A DNA stretch of 64,000 nucleotides from Paramylibacter kogurei (GCF_002742285.1 NZ_MDGM01000014.1:1-64000), one strand, 5' to 3'; positions 35,587 through 46,833 are shown, counted from the stretch's first letter. Numbers and translations: made by a program. Notes: generated by a model not told the origin, from the sequence alone.

Positions 35587-35913
35587 TTAATTCATTTGTG
35601 CGGCAACAGAATATTTTCCATCAGACAATTCGCCAAACATTGCGGTCACTTCTGGGTGTTCTACGGGTTCACCAGTACCATCAACAAGTAAGTTTTGTTC
35701 GGATACATACGCCACATAGTAGCTGGAATCGTTTTCTGCGAGCAGGTGATAAAACGGCTGCTCTTTTGCTGGGCGATGATCCTCTGGGATGCTTTCCCAC
35801 CATTCGTCTGTGTTGGAAAATGTCGCATCGATATCAAAAATTACACCGCGAAACGGATGTTTGCGATGGCGGACGACCTGACCAATAGAAAATTTAGCTG
35901 TTGCTTGTAACAT
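35587..35913 (-). CDS. hspQ: Heat shock protein HspQ (YccV family)
   Basis: A 108-residue protein. AKFSIGQVVRHRKHPFRGVIFDIDATFSNTDEWW and QPFYHLLAENDSSYYVAYVSEQNLL are the diagnostic core of the HspQ/YccV hemimethylated-DNA-binding fold; in enterics it affects DnaA stability and is a Lon-interacting heat-shock protein. ATG 35913 is preferred to 35991 because homology starts there. The C-terminus ends with VEHPEVTAMFGEL. Confidence 0.92.
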   Translation of the reverse strand: MLQATAKFSIGQVVRHRKHPFRGVIFDIDATFSNTDEWWESIPEDHRPAKEQPFYHLLAENDSSYYVAYVSEQNLLVDGTGEPVEHPEVTAMFGELSDGKYSVAAQMN

Positions 35914-36006
35914 AACACCGACTCGTTTTTTGCAGGCCAGTATTACGCCTTCGTTGACAAGCTGTCCACAGATGTTGGAAGTGTATTTCAAGAGAAGGAT
36001 TATATT

Positions 36007-36891
36007 GTGGAAATTATTGGAACTGTTGCACAGGTTGTTGCCCCTGTATTTTTGCTTGCAGCAATTGGGTTTGCGTGGATCAAAGCGGGATATGAATATC
36101 GGATTGAATTCGTAACAACATTAGCAATGACGTTATCTGTGCCTTGTCTGATTTTTGTCGCATTGATGGAATCAGAGGTGGATCCTGATGCATTGAAATC
36201 CACATTTATGGCGAGCGTTGCCGCATATGGCGCGGTCACTGTTGCCTTTGTCATTTTGGTAAAATTATTCAAACTTGAAATGCGGAGCTTTCTTGCCCCG
36301 CTCATTTTTGGGAATACAGGAAACCTGGGTTTGCCATTGGCGCTATTCGCTTTTGGAGAAGAAGGATTGGGGCATGCCGTTATCATTTTTGCGGTGATGG
36401 CGGTGTATTCATTTTCTGTCGGGGTTTGGATGGTTTCAGGGGGCGGTTCACCCCTGAAGGCGATCAAAGAGCCACTGGTATGGGCCACGATCCTTGGTGC
36501 GATATTCATGGTTATGGGATGGCGAACGCCCGAATGGTTGACCAATAGCATTCGCTTGGTCGGGCAAATTGCCATTCCGATTATGTTGATCACACTTGGT
36601 GTTGCACTGGCGCGGTTGCGCGCACCAACATTGGGGCGCGCATTTGTTTTGTCGACTGTGAAATATGTCATATGCATCGCTGTTGCGGTTGTGATTGGGT
36701 TAATGTTTGAATTGGGCCCTGTGGCATTTGCGGTGTTGGTGGTTCAAATCGCAACACCGGTGGCGGTGACGTCATATTTATTGGCCCAAAAATACGGAGC
36801 AGATGCGGACGAAGTCGCGGGATTGGTTGTTGCATCCACGTTGATGAGCATCGCGGTTTTGCCCTTGATCCTGGGGTTTTTGATGGCCTGA
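36007..36891 (+). CDS. AEC family transporter
   Basis: A 294-residue inner-membrane protein with about ten hydrophobic segments in the two-part arrangement of the auxin efflux carrier / malate permease family (NTGNLGLPLALFAFGEEGLGHAVIIF near residue 100-125). Substrates in bacteria include malate and other organic acids, but cannot be read from the sequence. The GTG at 36007 follows AAGGATTATATT, giving acceptable spacing. It is divergent from hspQ. Confidence 0.88.
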   Translation: MEIIGTVAQVVAPVFLLAAIGFAWIKAGYEYRIEFVTTLAMTLSVPCLIFVALMESEVDPDALKSTFMASVAAYGAVTVAFVILVKLFKLEMRSFLAPLIFGNTGNLGLPLALFAFGEEGLGHAVIIFAVMAVYSFSVGVWMVSGGGSPLKAIKEPLVWATILGAIFMVMGWRTPEWLTNSIRLVGQIAIPIMLITLGVALARLRAPTLGRAFVLSTVKYVICIAVAVVIGLMFELGPVAFAVLVVQIATPVAVTSYLLAQKYGADADEVAGLVVASTLMSIAVLPLILGFLMA

Positions 36892-36968
36892 TCGGATTTG
36901 GCTTTGAATTTTCGAAAAATTGCCTTATCTTTATGGAAACACCAGCGATAGACTGGGAAGAGGGCAGT

Positions 36969-37547
36969 ATGAGATATTTATTGATCGCGCTTATCGCGCT
37001 GAGTTTGGTTTCCTGTTCCAAGGGCCGTAAAACAGATGCACCCCGTAATTTGGATAATGCATGTGCCATGAAAAAAGAGCGCAAAGCATGGTTTAACGAC
37101 ATGTCTGCCGTGCAACGCAAATGGGGCGTACCCGTTCCCGTTATGATGGCAACGATTTATCAAGAATCAAAATTTGATGGCAAAGCACGCACCCCGTTGC
37201 GGTTTGCCGCTGGTGTTGTGCCATTGGGGCGTCAGTCATCGGCATATGGTTATTCACAAGCAATCGATAGTACGTGGGATTGGTATCGTAAATCGCAAAA
37301 CCGTCCTCGCGCAAAACGTGATCGTTTTTCAGATGCTGTTGATTTCATGGGTTGGTATATGAACGAAACCCAAAAACGTAACGGCATTTCGAAACATGAT
37401 GCGTATAACCAATATCTTGCTTATCACGATGGGCACAGCGGTTATGCAAAGCAGAGCTATTTGCGCAAATCTTGGTTGCCCCCTGTCGCGCGTAGCGTTC
37501 AAGAACGCGCGATCATGTATCAATCACAACTGGCCTATTGTCGCTAA
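36969..37547 (+). CDS. Lytic transglycosylase-like lipoprotein
   Basis: A 192-residue lipoprotein with signal MRYLLIALIALSLVSC (Cys16 lipidated). The SLT-type domain shows VPVPVMMATIYQESKFDGKART, with the likely catalytic Glu in YQESKF, AYGYSQAIDSTWDWYR and YNQYLAYHDGHSGY. It would cleave glycan strands between MurNAc and GlcNAc at the outer membrane. ATG 36969 is chosen as the start of the signal peptide, with AGAGGGCAGT just upstream. It converges with lolA, with 4 bp between stops. Confidence 0.85.
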   Translation: MRYLLIALIALSLVSCSKGRKTDAPRNLDNACAMKKERKAWFNDMSAVQRKWGVPVPVMMATIYQESKFDGKARTPLRFAAGVVPLGRQSSAYGYSQAIDSTWDWYRKSQNRPRAKRDRFSDAVDFMGWYMNETQKRNGISKHDAYNQYLAYHDGHSGYAKQSYLRKSWLPPVARSVQERAIMYQSQLAYCR

Positions 37548-37551
37548 GAAA

Positions 37552-38166
37552 TCAGCGTTTGCGCTTTAACTTTTCAGTAATATCGTGAACGTTGAACAGG
37601 CTGAGTGGCAAGTTTACGTTTTTATCAAGCTTACCCAAAATCACGGTTGTTTGTTTGCCTGACTGATCGGTAACCACCCATTGGCGAAGCTCTGTCGGGC
37701 TGTCTGTAAATACCATTTGGATATTGCCAATTTCAGGGCGCTTGGGATCATGTGCTGTGACCTTGGTGGAAACACCATCAGAGCTGTGTTTTGAAACCAT
37801 GCCACTTGCACCCAGATTCACTTGTTTTGCCAAAATGATGCTGAGCGGGGTTTTGGAAAGGGGGAATTCCTGTGGGCCAGTGTTTGATTTTTTATCGTAA
37901 ATGGCCACAACACCTGATCCGGCAACCACCAAAGATGGGTTCGGTGCGTCATATTCAAAACGCATCTTACCTGGTCGTTTGATATAAAATGTACCTTTGG
38001 ACAGGCTGCCATCTGGGTTCACCTGTGTGAACTGACCTTTGGCCTTGGACAAGCCGTTCAGGTAACTGGAAATAGCATTCAAAGACAGCTTTTCCGCGGA
38101 TGCAGGAACTGCGTTGAGTACAAATGAGGCGGCCATAGCGCTGGCCATAAAGATTCTGCGTTTCAT
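37552..38166 (-). CDS. lolA: LolA-like outer-membrane lipoprotein carrier
   Basis: A 204-residue periplasmic protein. A signal peptide ends in SASAE-type (VPASAEK, near residue 24). AISSYLNGLSKAKGQFTQVNPDGSLSKGTFYIKRPGKMRFEYDAP is the family core, forming the open beta barrel that carries lipoproteins from LolCDE to the outer membrane. ATG 38166 starts the signal; the open frame to 38262 is not used. It follows ftsK by 105 bp in the same direction, the common FtsK-LolA order in proteobacteria. Confidence 0.9.
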   Translation of the reverse strand: MKRRIFMASAMAASFVLNAVPASAEKLSLNAISSYLNGLSKAKGQFTQVNPDGSLSKGTFYIKRPGKMRFEYDAPNPSLVVAGSGVVAIYDKKSNTGPQEFPLSKTPLSIILAKQVNLGASGMVSKHSSDGVSTKVTAHDPKRPEIGNIQMVFTDSPTELRQWVVTDQSGKQTTVILGKLDKNVNLPLSLFNVHDITEKLKRKR

Positions 38167-38270
38167 GGGGTGAACATAAGAAGAGGGGAGGGCAAATAAA
38201 AGAGAATAGCGCTTCACAAACTGGTTAGCGCGTGGTGATGGCGATGTTCTGCCGAAAACCACGCGATTGA

Positions 38271-41075
38271 TTAGTGTTCGGGCAATAATATTTCACGTTT
38301 GCCAACATGGTTTGCAGGAGAGACAACGCCGTTCTCTTCCATTTCTTCGACCAGTTTCGCAGCCTTGTTATACCCAATCGACAGTTTGCGCTGGATATAA
38401 GACGTGGAACATTTACGATCACGTGCAACGATTTGAACCGCCTCATCATATTGGGCGTTTTCTTTATCAGTATTTCCACCCAATCCCAAAACTTCGTCGA
38501 TGCTGGTACCGTCTTTGTCCGCGGCTGGGCCTTGGACAACGCCGGAAACATATTCAGGTGCGCCTTGCATTTTCAGATGGTTCACCACGACTTCTACCTC
38601 TTCGTCGGAAACGAAGGGGGCGTGAATACGTGTGATTTTACCACCACCGGCCATATACAACATGTCACCCATGCCCAACAATTGTTCGGCACCCATTTCC
38701 CCCAAAATCGTACGGCTGTCGATTTTCGATGTAACTTGAAATGAAATCCGTGTGGGGAAGTTTGCCTTGATTGTACCCGTGATAACATCCACCGACGGGC
38801 GCTGTGTTGCCATGATCAAATGGATACCAGAAGCACGCGCCATCTGTGCCAGTCGTTGAATGCAGGCTTCGATCTCTTTGCCTGCGACCATCATCAAATC
38901 GGCCATCTCGTCCACGATCACAACGATGAATGGTAATTTTTCAGGCGTGATCGTTTCGGTTTCAAAAATTGGTTCACCGGTATCCTCTGCAAATCCAGTT
39001 TGCACGGTGCGTTCAAAATTTTCACCCTTGGCCAATGCCTCTTCGACGCGGCCATTATATCCGTTGATATTACGCACGCCCATTTTGGACATTTTGCGAT
39101 ACCGCTCTTCCATTTCGCCCACCACCCATTTCAGGGCGACAACCGCTTTTTTCGGATCGGTCACAACAGGCGAAAGCAAATGTGGAATACCGTCATAAAC
39201 GCTAAGCTCTAGCATTTTGGGATCAATCATGATCAGGCGGCATTCTTCGGGGCTTAGCTTATACAACAGTGATAAGATCATCGTGTTGATGGCAACCGAT
39301 TTACCAGAACCGGTGGTACCCGCGATCAACAGGTGAGGCATCTTTGCCAAATCTGCGATTTCGGCACGCCCGCCGATATCCTTGCCAAGCGCCAGTGGCA
39401 GGTTGTGTTTCCCATCACCATAACCGCGTGCAGATAAGATTTCGCGCAAAAATACGGTTTCACGTTTTTCATTAGGAAGCTCGATACCAATCACTGTGCG
39501 CCCAGGCACGGTGGACACACGTGCCGCAAGTGCTGACATGGAACGTGCGATATCATCGGACAGGCCAATAACACGGCTTGCCTTAAGACCAGGTGCGGGT
39601 TCCAATTCATACATGGTAACAACGGGGCCGGGGCGTACCGAAACGATTTCGCCTTTGACACCATAATCGTCCAACACGTTTTCCAACATGCGGGCATTTT
39701 CTTCTAATGCTTCATTGCTGAGCTGTTCGCGAATAACATTTGACGCGCTGGCCAGCAAATTCAATGCGGGTGTTTCAAAATTTGCCGCAGGTGGATTTGA
39801 AAACAGATTTGGTTGCGCTTCTGCTTTGGCTTGTTTGCTTTGCGCCACTGGTTTTTTAGGTGCATTTTGAACCACGGATTTTGGCCGCCCCAAATTAACC
39901 GGCACACGCGGTGCTGATTCAAATACTGCATCATTTTCAGTAGGGTTTTCCAAAACTGCTGTTTCATCTTCGAATACATTGTTCACATCGGACTTTGGCG
40001 CGGTTGGTTGTGGACGCTGTGCACTGACAGAAGGACCACGAAAAGCAGGTTCACGGCGTTGGTTTGCCCGAGCAACAGCCGCCGAAATTTTGTTCATCGG
40101 CTCTTCAGGTTGCGCTTGTCCTGTCATGGGCGGTTCTTCGCGTTTGCGAATAACCTCTGCAATGCGTTTTTGAACACGGGTTGCGTCCGCATCAACCTGT
40201 TTGTCATGCGTTAGCATTTCTTCCTTGGGCAAATCAGGTGTGTCATCCTCTTTACGCGATCCAAATACGGGCAACGTAGGGAACAAGGTTTTTCGCCCCA
40301 TTTGCTTGCGTGATTTTGGCTCTTCTGGAATGCGCCCTTTTGTTTCAATAACGGGCATCCCGTCTTTTCTAATGCGGCGCTCTTCCATTTTTGCTTTGGC
40401 GCCTGCAGCGGTTTTATTGCCAAATTGAAAAAGGCGCATAAAAAATGTCAGGATCCCAGAATAGGTCAGGACAATCGCAAGCCAAGAATATTTTAAAATG
40501 CGTTTCACTTCGACCCAAGAAAATCCAAGCGCGAACAATCCAGACCAAACGGTCAAAATGCCCAAGGTTAACGACAAAACACGAATCCACGCCGCAATTG
40601 ACAGTGGATTAAAATCAATCAGCAATTCCAAGATTGCATCACCAGCAACCCCACCCATCGACCAGGTGTGTGCCCAGCTTGCTGCGGGTGCATGTGTGGC
40701 CAAAAATACCGCGGTAATGGTAATGAAAATTGGGATCAGGATGGATCGCCATAACCATCGTTGTTCACCCGCATGGAATATTAAACGAAGCCCCCATGCA
40801 ATCAAAGACAATGGAATACACCAACTTGCCCAGCCGATGACAAAAATCAAATGTGCCGAAATTGTTGCGCCAAATGAACCCAGTTGATTTTCAATTGGTC
40901 CCGAAGGCGCATTGAAAAAATTCGGATCGTTAGGTGAATATGTAAACAGCGCAATTGCGAATATTCCCGCAATGCCCAACAACATAAACCCAACCAATTC
41001 CGCCGTACGTTTGCGTATGGCGGCTTGCATATGGCTTTCTAACAATGGGTCGCGTGTGCGCGTTTGGTATGCCAT
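38271..41075 (-). CDS. ftsK: DNA translocase FtsK
   Basis: A 934-residue septal motor. Four to five membrane segments occupy residues about 25-215, a Pro/Ala/Gln-rich linker about 220-440, then the RecA-like motor with Walker [10 protein letters not shown] (near 589) and Walker [13 protein letters not shown] (near 705), and the winged-helix gamma domain at 865-934 ([24 protein letters not shown]) that reads KOPS sequences. It pumps chromosome ends through the division septum and activates XerCD. It lies 9 bp downstream of an aminotransferase gene, so it is probably co-transcribed with it. Confidence 0.96.
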   Translation of the reverse strand: MAYQTRTRDPLLESHMQAAIRKRTAELVGFMLLGIAGIFAIALFTYSPNDPNFFNAPSGPIENQLGSFGATISAHLIFVIGWASWCIPLSLIAWGLRLIFHAGEQRWLWRSILIPIFITITAVFLATHAPAASWAHTWSMGGVAGDAILELLIDFNPLSIAAWIRVLSLTLGILTVWSGLFALGFSWVEVKRILKYSWLAIVLTYSGILTFFMRLFQFGNKTAAGAKAKMEERRIRKDGMPVIETKGRIPEEPKSRKQMGRKTLFPTLPVFGSRKEDDTPDLPKEEMLTHDKQVDADATRVQKRIAEVIRKREEPPMTGQAQPEEPMNKISAAVARANQRREPAFRGPSVSAQRPQPTAPKSDVNNVFEDETAVLENPTENDAVFESAPRVPVNLGRPKSVVQNAPKKPVAQSKQAKAEAQPNLFSNPPAANFETPALNLLASASNVIREQLSNEALEENARMLENVLDDYGVKGEIVSVRPGPVVTMYELEPAPGLKASRVIGLSDDIARSMSALAARVSTVPGRTVIGIELPNEKRETVFLREILSARGYGDGKHNLPLALGKDIGGRAEIADLAKMPHLLIAGTTGSGKSVAINTMILSLLYKLSPEECRLIMIDPKMLELSVYDGIPHLLSPVVTDPKKAVVALKWVVGEMEERYRKMSKMGVRNINGYNGRVEEALAKGENFERTVQTGFAEDTGEPIFETETITPEKLPFIVVIVDEMADLMMVAGKEIEACIQRLAQMARASGIHLIMATQRPSVDVITGTIKANFPTRISFQVTSKIDSRTILGEMGAEQLLGMGDMLYMAGGGKITRIHAPFVSDEEVEVVVNHLKMQGAPEYVSGVVQGPAADKDGTSIDEVLGLGGNTDKENAQYDEAVQIVARDRKCSTSYIQRKLSIGYNKAAKLVEEMEENGVVSPANHVGKREILLPEH

Positions 41076-41084
41076 TTCGTTACC

Positions 41085-42263
41085 TCAGTACAAACAATCT
41101 TTGATGGCGTGCAAACCATTTTGCAATTCATCAATTGGGGCGACCATTGCGACACGGATATATCCCGTTCCCGCGTCTGGCCCCGATATTTTCCGGCTCA
41201 GATATGCGCCTGGTAAAACGCGCACACCTGTTTTTTGCCATAACTTTAATGCCGCCGTTTCGCCGTCATCAACAGGCAACCACAAAAAGAATCCAGCCTT
41301 TGGTTTATTATAGTTGGATGTTGTGGCGAAAATTTGATCAGCAACTTCATATTTCTTAACATAGAGTACACGATTTTCTTGCACATGTTTTTCATCTTGC
41401 CACGCCGCTGTTGCAACGCGCTGTAGGGGCAAAGGTAATGGCGCACCTGCATAGGCACGCAGCCGTTTCATCTGCGCAATTGTTTTTGGGCCCCCAGCGG
41501 CAAATCCTGATCGCAAACCCGGCAAATTGGATCGTTTCGAAAGCGAATGAAAAATCACAACACGTTCGGGATCGGCGCCCATCTTTGCAGCCATTTCTAG
41601 TGCACCCACAGGTGCGCTGTCGCGATAGATTTCAGAATAACATTCATCGGCGAAAATTTTAAAATCATGTTTCTCGGCCAGATTAATCAGATCACGCCAA
41701 TAATCCGCACTGGCGATTGCGCCTTGCGGATTGGACGGTGAACAGATGAAACAAATCGCAGTATCATCCAACATCGATTGAGGCAGGGATGCGTAATCAG
41801 GCAAAAATCCGTTTTCAGGAACTGCGGGCACAAATACAGGGTTTGCCCCAACAGCCGCGGTGGAAACCGCGTAAACTTGATAAAACGGATTTGGTATCAA
41901 TACATTAGGCGTCTTATTTGATTTAACTTCAGGGCAAAGTGCCAAGCCCGCATTAAATAATCCTTCGCGCGTTCCGTTTAGTGTCAGCACTTGTTGGTCG
42001 GGATCAATTTTTACCCCGTAACGATTTGCAATCCACGCAGCAATTGCCGTCAACAATTCAGGCGCGCCATCGTTTGGTGGGTATTTTGCGAATTCATGTG
42101 CGTGTTGGGCTAATATATCGGATACGAAGCTTGGCATCGGGTGCTTTGGCTCGCCAATGGTCATATGCACAACGTCACCGCCCGCTGGGTGGTGATCCAA
42201 CAGGGAACGTAAACGCGGAAATGCGTATTCTGGCAGGTTCGAAAACCGCTGCGGAAAATCCAT
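41085..42263 (-). CDS. Class I/II PLP aminotransferase, possibly DapC-like
   Basis: A 392-residue fold-type I aminotransferase. The PLP lysine is in HSLSKRSNLPGLRSGF (near residue 239); NPFYQVY, CSPSNPQGA and DECYSEIY are conserved. In Rhodobacterales this gene beside ftsK is usually annotated as an N-succinyldiaminopimelate or related aminotransferase, but specificity cannot be settled by eye. ATG 42263 (MDFPQRFSNLPEY) is preferred to 42296 because GAGGC lies upstream and family homology begins there. Confidence 0.85.
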   Translation of the reverse strand: MDFPQRFSNLPEYAFPRLRSLLDHHPAGGDVVHMTIGEPKHPMPSFVSDILAQHAHEFAKYPPNDGAPELLTAIAAWIANRYGVKIDPDQQVLTLNGTREGLFNAGLALCPEVKSNKTPNVLIPNPFYQVYAVSTAAVGANPVFVPAVPENGFLPDYASLPQSMLDDTAICFICSPSNPQGAIASADYWRDLINLAEKHDFKIFADECYSEIYRDSAPVGALEMAAKMGADPERVVIFHSLSKRSNLPGLRSGFAAGGPKTIAQMKRLRAYAGAPLPLPLQRVATAAWQDEKHVQENRVLYVKKYEVADQIFATTSNYNKPKAGFFLWLPVDDGETAALKLWQKTGVRVLPGAYLSRKISGPDAGTGYIRVAMVAPIDELQNGLHAIKDCLY

Positions 42264-42389
42264 TTGTGCCTCATGTGCAGGGGTCTTTTGCCCCATTTTA
42301 TCGTAATTTATACGTGCAAAACGCGTGCCGCAAAAGCAATTATTGCTAAAATTCTGATATTTGTTGCGATTTTGTTGGCGCGTGGGACG

Positions 42390-43718
42390 CTAAATGATTG
42401 CTTCGATGCTTTTACCAAGTTGCAACAAAGTGTGTTCTTGAAACGGTCTGCCCATCAACATCACCCCACATGATGGGGTGTTTGTGGGCAAAGTTAACGC
42501 ACACAAACCCATAAGATTGCCGATACGTGTATTGCGCAATGCCAATAAATTGGATCGCACGAAATAGTCTGAATCGGTTTCCAATCGATGTAAATTTGGC
42601 GGCATTATTGGTGCAGTTGGTGCCAATAACAATTTAAATTCAGATGCTTGCGCGTCAAAGCTACGGCGAAGTTCTAACAGTTTTGTCCAACCATCATCGT
42701 ATTGTTGTTTGCTGAAATTCTTACCTTGTCGAAAACGGTGCAAGATTTCTTGATACATTAAATCGGGGTTGTCTTCGATGACGTCACCCCATTGGGCGTA
42801 AGCTTCAAAAGTGAACAAACACCCCGCCAGTTCCATCGCCTGTTCAACACCTTCAAATGATGTGGATGTCACGATTGCGCCGTGTGATTTTAGCTTTTCA
42901 ACAACTGCGTAGAATGCATTTTCTGGTTTTATTTCAATGTGATCGAATGCGATGTTGCGATGAATTGCAATTTTTCGCCCCGATAAATCAATGGGTGACA
43001 GATCACAAACAGGCGCATTTTTCAGGATCGCATAAAGATGCGCTGCATCTTCCACGCTTCGCGTTAACGGGCCAACCGTATCAAACCGTGCACAAAGCGG
43101 TACCACACCTTGCAGTGATATATCACCTGATGTGGTTTTCAGCCCAACCAAATCATTCCACGCAGACGGAATTCGGACAGACCCACCCGTATCAGACCCA
43201 ATGCCAGCAGCGGCGAGATTGAACCCAACCGATGCCGCCGCCCCTGACGATGATCCGCCTGGTATTGCATCATAATCATTCACATTTGGCGGTGTTTGCG
43301 TCACAGGGTTCAATCCCAAACCTGAAAATGCCAATTCAGACATATGCGTTTTGCCCAAACAGACCAGTCCTGCGTTTGTGGCATTTTGCAAAACCAATGC
43401 ATCATCTGTGGGAGTTCGATTTTTCAACAATGCCGAACCAGCCTCTGTTTTGGTGCCAGCCGTATCAAACAGGTCTTTCCAAGATATGGGCACACCATCC
43501 AAAAGGCTCTGTCGTGTATGCGATGTGGCGCGGGTTGCTGCGGCTTTTGCCTCTGACATCGCGCGATCATGGGTGACTTTTGTATAGATGCGATCGCTAA
43601 ATTGATGAGAATCAATTGCGTCCAAATAGGTTTGTGTTAACGCGACGGGATCAATTTCACCCGCTTCAATGCCACGCCCTAAATCACTTGCGGTTGCTGT
43701 AAGCCAATTCTTGTTCAT
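42390..43718 (-). CDS. Amidase signature family protein
   Basis: A 442-residue amidase. The catalytic Ser-cisSer-Lys triad is visible: Lys in ISWKDLFD (near 81), Ser in PGGSSSGAA (near 156) and GSDTGGSVRIPS (near 177-180). Family members include GatA, but no gatC or gatB is near and the length is shorter than GatA, so it is more likely a hydrolase of small amides. Substrate unknown. It is divergent from the UbiH-like gene. Confidence 0.88.
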   Translation of the reverse strand: MNKNWLTATASDLGRGIEAGEIDPVALTQTYLDAIDSHQFSDRIYTKVTHDRAMSEAKAAATRATSHTRQSLLDGVPISWKDLFDTAGTKTEAGSALLKNRTPTDDALVLQNATNAGLVCLGKTHMSELAFSGLGLNPVTQTPPNVNDYDAIPGGSSSGAAASVGFNLAAAGIGSDTGGSVRIPSAWNDLVGLKTTSGDISLQGVVPLCARFDTVGPLTRSVEDAAHLYAILKNAPVCDLSPIDLSGRKIAIHRNIAFDHIEIKPENAFYAVVEKLKSHGAIVTSTSFEGVEQAMELAGCLFTFEAYAQWGDVIEDNPDLMYQEILHRFRQGKNFSKQQYDDGWTKLLELRRSFDAQASEFKLLLAPTAPIMPPNLHRLETDSDYFVRSNLLALRNTRIGNLMGLCALTLPTNTPSCGVMLMGRPFQEHTLLQLGKSIEAII

Positions 43719-43788
43719 GAAAAAAGACTAGCGGCGCTTTGCCTCTTGGACAATCACTTTCAAACCGTCATATGCTGTGTTTATGGGC

Positions 43789-45009
43789 ATGAACTCAAAT
43801 ATCACAATTGTTGGCGGCGGATTGAATGGCTGTGCATTGGCACTGGCCTGTGCGCAGGTTGGATTTCAGGTGATTCTGTTGGATCAATCGCGCGCGCAGA
43901 CTCAAAAATCCGAAAATTTTGATGGCCGCGCTTATGCGCTAGCGCTGACAACTGTTCGTATGTTGCGTGCGTTGGATTTATGGGATTCTGTTGCGCAACA
44001 TGCTCAGCCGATTTTGGATATTAAGGTCAGTGATGGTCGCGCTGGTGATGGGGCATCGCCTTACTATCTGCATTTCGATCATCGCGAATTGGACGAAGGC
44101 CCGATGGGCCATATGTTAGAAGACCGATATTTGCGTATCGCATTGATGGATCAAATGGAAACGCATAAAAACATTTCGTATTTCCCTGAAACCAAGGTGG
44201 TTGATCAAATTCAAAATGCTGGTGCAATCCAGGTTGTTTTGGATGATGGTCGTCAAATCAAGACACAGCTTTTGGTCGGGTGTGATGGGCGGCAATCTGG
44301 TGTCGCAACGCGTGCAGGGATCAAGCGTTCTGGATGGGATTACGATCAGGCATCATTGGTTTGCGCAATCGAGCATGCATTGCCCCATAACGGAATTGCA
44401 CATCAATTTTTCACCCCATCAGGCCCATTGGCAATTTTACCGCTGACAGGAAATCGATCATCCATTGTCTGGACCGAACAAAAAACACGCGCTGTTGAAA
44501 TTTCGCAGATGGATAGTTCTGAATATTTGGATTGCTTGCGCCCCGTGTTTGGCAATTTTTTGGGTGACATCAAATTGGCAGGCGATCGTTTCATGTACCC
44601 ACTTGGTCTGTCGTTAGCACAGCAATTCGTGATGCCACATGTGGCCTTGGTTGGTGACGCAGCACATGGGATTCATCCATTGGCGGGGCAAGGTTTGAAT
44701 TTGGGTTTGCGCGATGTTGGCGCACTTGCCGAAACATTGGCGAATGCAAAACGGCGCGGCGAAGACATTGGTGCGTTGAATGTATTACAGCGATATCAAA
44801 GCTGGCGGCGATTTGATGCAACCGGAATGGCCGTTGCAACCGATTCAATCAATCGCATTTTTTCCAATGATAATGGATTGTTGCGCACCATTCGTGATCT
44901 TGGACTGGGGGCGGTGAACGCGATGCCAAACACGCGACGCGGCTTTATGCGCCATGCGGCAGGGTTATCGGGGAATTTACCAAAATTGATGCAAGGCCGT
45001 CAGATTTAA
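43789..45009 (+). CDS. UbiH/UbiF-type FAD-dependent ubiquinone hydroxylase
   Basis: A 406-residue flavoprotein monooxygenase. FAD motif [13 protein letters not shown] near residue 7, a DG motif in [11 protein letters not shown] (near 165), and the UbiH signature [21 protein letters not shown] (near 289). It hydroxylates the ring of a ubiquinone precursor; which carbon cannot be told from sequence alone. Starts at 43777 (GTG) or 43783 (ATG) would add 2-4 residues; 43789 is chosen because the Rossmann beta strand follows at the usual distance. It overlaps the stop of the converging Trm112 gene by 4 bases. Confidence 0.87.
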   Translation: MNSNITIVGGGLNGCALALACAQVGFQVILLDQSRAQTQKSENFDGRAYALALTTVRMLRALDLWDSVAQHAQPILDIKVSDGRAGDGASPYYLHFDHRELDEGPMGHMLEDRYLRIALMDQMETHKNISYFPETKVVDQIQNAGAIQVVLDDGRQIKTQLLVGCDGRQSGVATRAGIKRSGWDYDQASLVCAIEHALPHNGIAHQFFTPSGPLAILPLTGNRSSIVWTEQKTRAVEISQMDSSEYLDCLRPVFGNFLGDIKLAGDRFMYPLGLSLAQQFVMPHVALVGDAAHGIHPLAGQGLNLGLRDVGALAETLANAKRRGEDIGALNVLQRYQSWRRFDATGMAVATDSINRIFSNDNGLLRTIRDLGLGAVNAMPNTRRGFMRHAAGLSGNLPKLMQGRQI

Positions 45010-45185
45010 TCGAGCTTGCGTGCTTCTTCGATCAATAAAACCGGCACACCATTTCGAATTGGAAATGCGCATTTCGCACGTTTGGAGATAAGCTCTTGTT
45101 TCTCGCGATCATAATCTAGCCGCCCACCAGTGATGGGGCAAATCAATGCTTCTAGCATGGGGCCATTTGTCTTGAGCTCTGTCAT
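45006..45185 (-). CDS. Trm112 family zinc-finger-like protein
   Basis: A 59-residue protein: [26 protein letters not shown]..., then [29 protein letters not shown]. This is the Trm112/YcaR fold, which in other organisms activates methyltransferases; bacterial roles are unclear. Only some of the usual zinc cysteines are kept (ICPITGG and KCAFP), as in many bacterial members. Its ATG overlaps the stop of the Lon-N gene as ATGA, placing it third in the thioredoxin/Lon-N/Trm112 operon. Confidence 0.88.
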   Translation of the reverse strand: MTELKTNGPMLEALICPITGGRLDYDREKQELISKRAKCAFPIRNGVPVLLIEEARKLD

Positions 45186-45841
45186 TGGATTTTCCTGATC
45201 GGATCATCGGATGGGCGCAGTGCAAATTCCATCAATGTCACCAAAGTTTCGCGCCGTGTTTGCAAGCTTGGCGTTTCAAGCAATGCTTGTTTTTCCTCTG
45301 CGGTAAATGGGCAAAGCATAGAAAGCGAATTGATCAACAGTTCTTCGTCTGCGTCCTTGAGGCTATCCCAATCGCTAGACAGATCAGACGCACTAAAATA
45401 TTTGCGCAATAATTTCAGAAACTTTGGCCGGTTAAACTTGGTATCCTTGGCACAGGGGCCAAGATCGGATTCAAAGCAGGCCCAATCAACATCGGCGCGC
45501 AAATAAGGTGTAAATCCAGCATTTTGTGCCAAGATGCGAAAGCGGCTGATCCCGGAAAGGGTGATCATATATCGCCCATCCTCGGTTTCAGAAAAGCTTG
45601 AAACGCGCCCTGCACATCCAATTTGATGCAAGGGTGGGTTTCCCATATCTTGGGGGACTTCGCGTGGTTGAACCATGCCGATCAAACGATGATCTGTTTT
45701 TAAAACGTCATCTAACATCGCCAGATAACGCGGTTCAAAAATATTCAACGGCAAGCGGGCACGGGGCAATAACAACGCCCCTTGCAATGGAAAAACAGGG
45801 ATGGTTTCGGGTAGGTCAGCCAAAGAATGTATCTTTATCAT
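45182..45841 (-). CDS. LON N-terminal substrate-binding domain protein
   Basis: A 219-residue protein formed only by the LON substrate-binding domain (PF02190), with no AAA+ or protease part: [33 protein letters not shown] (residues 15-47), then [29 protein letters not shown]. Such stand-alone domains are frequent in alphaproteobacteria and of unknown role. It lies 15 bp downstream of the thioredoxin gene and overlaps the Trm112 gene. Confidence 0.92.
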   Translation of the reverse strand: MIKIHSLADLPETIPVFPLQGALLLPRARLPLNIFEPRYLAMLDDVLKTDHRLIGMVQPREVPQDMGNPPLHQIGCAGRVSSFSETEDGRYMITLSGISRFRILAQNAGFTPYLRADVDWACFESDLGPCAKDTKFNRPKFLKLLRKYFSASDLSSDWDSLKDADEELLINSLSMLCPFTAEEKQALLETPSLQTRRETLVTLMEFALRPSDDPIRKIQ

Positions 45842-45856
45842 TTTCCTACCACCTGA

Positions 45857-46762
45857 TTAGGCAAAGATCATAGATGAAAGTTTGCGTCGCCCGTTTTGCG
45901 CCAAGGCATCTTCGGGGCCAAGGCTATCAAATATTTTGAATAACTGGGTTTTTGCGGCGGCGTCATTCCATTCGCGATCGCGGCGGAATAATTCAAGCAG
46001 GGTTTCAATCGCCGCTTCGCTATTGCCCGCACCCAATTGCGCAAGCGCAAGATCAAAGCGTGTTTGATGATCGTCTGGATTGGCTGTCAGCTTTGATTCA
46101 AGTTCCGCAGTTTCACCCGTTTCATTGGCCATTTGAGCAAGTTCCAATTGCGCCTTGAGCGCCAAAACAGCGGGCAAATTTGCCAAATCGGCAGGTGCGG
46201 TATCAAGCATTTCTTTCGCGGCATCCCCGTCACCTGCTGCGATTTGAGCACGGATAAGTCCTGAAAATGCCTCGCCGTTTTTGCCGTCTTGTTCCAATAC
46301 GGCCGCAAAAATTTCGGCGGCATCGGTGATTTCGCCTTGTTCAAGCATTTCATTTGCGGCGGTGATTGCCTCTGACAAATCACCAGGACCATCACCACCA
46401 GCAGCGATTGTTTTTGCGACGAATTCTTTGACTTCGGATCCGGATTTTGCGCCCATAAATCCATCAACGGGTTGTCCGTCCACAAATGCAAAAACTGCGG
46501 GAATGGATTGAACGCGCATTTGTTGGGCAAGCATTTGATTTTGGTCAACGTCAATTTTGACCATCTTTACCTTGCCACCCGCGGCGTTCACCTCTGCCTC
46601 TAATGCCGGGCCAAGCGTTTTGCAGGGGCCACACCAAGGCGCCCAAAAATCGACGATAACGGGGGTTTCTTTGCTCGCCTCGATCACATCGGCCATAAAG
46701 GTTTCTTCACTGGCGTCTTTGATAAAATCGGTGGGTGTTGATGCGTTGCCAAGATTTAGCAT
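45857..46762 (-). CDS. Thioredoxin-TPR protein, YbbN/CnoX-like
   Basis: A 301-residue protein. The thioredoxin domain (residues about 18-120) has the active site WCGPC at 43-47 and cis-Pro in QSIPAVFAF. The rest (about 135-301) is helical with TPR-like repeats (EITDAAEIFAAVLEQDGKNGEAFSGLIRA), as in YbbN/CnoX, a chaperone-holdase that protects proteins from oxidation and hands them to GroEL and DnaK. Unlike E. coli YbbN, both active-site cysteines are kept, so it may be redox active. ATG 46762 follows TAGGAGACCAAC. Confidence 0.88.
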   Translation of the reverse strand: MLNLGNASTPTDFIKDASEETFMADVIEASKETPVIVDFWAPWCGPCKTLGPALEAEVNAAGGKVKMVKIDVDQNQMLAQQMRVQSIPAVFAFVDGQPVDGFMGAKSGSEVKEFVAKTIAAGGDGPGDLSEAITAANEMLEQGEITDAAEIFAAVLEQDGKNGEAFSGLIRAQIAAGDGDAAKEMLDTAPADLANLPAVLALKAQLELAQMANETGETAELESKLTANPDDHQTRFDLALAQLGAGNSEAAIETLLELFRRDREWNDAAAKTQLFKIFDSLGPEDALAQNGRRKLSSMIFA

Positions 46763-46833
46763 TGTTGGTCTCCTAGGGTTAGGAAAGATGTAACCCGCAG
46801 TGATTGTGCGTTCAAGCGATGATAACAAAATGT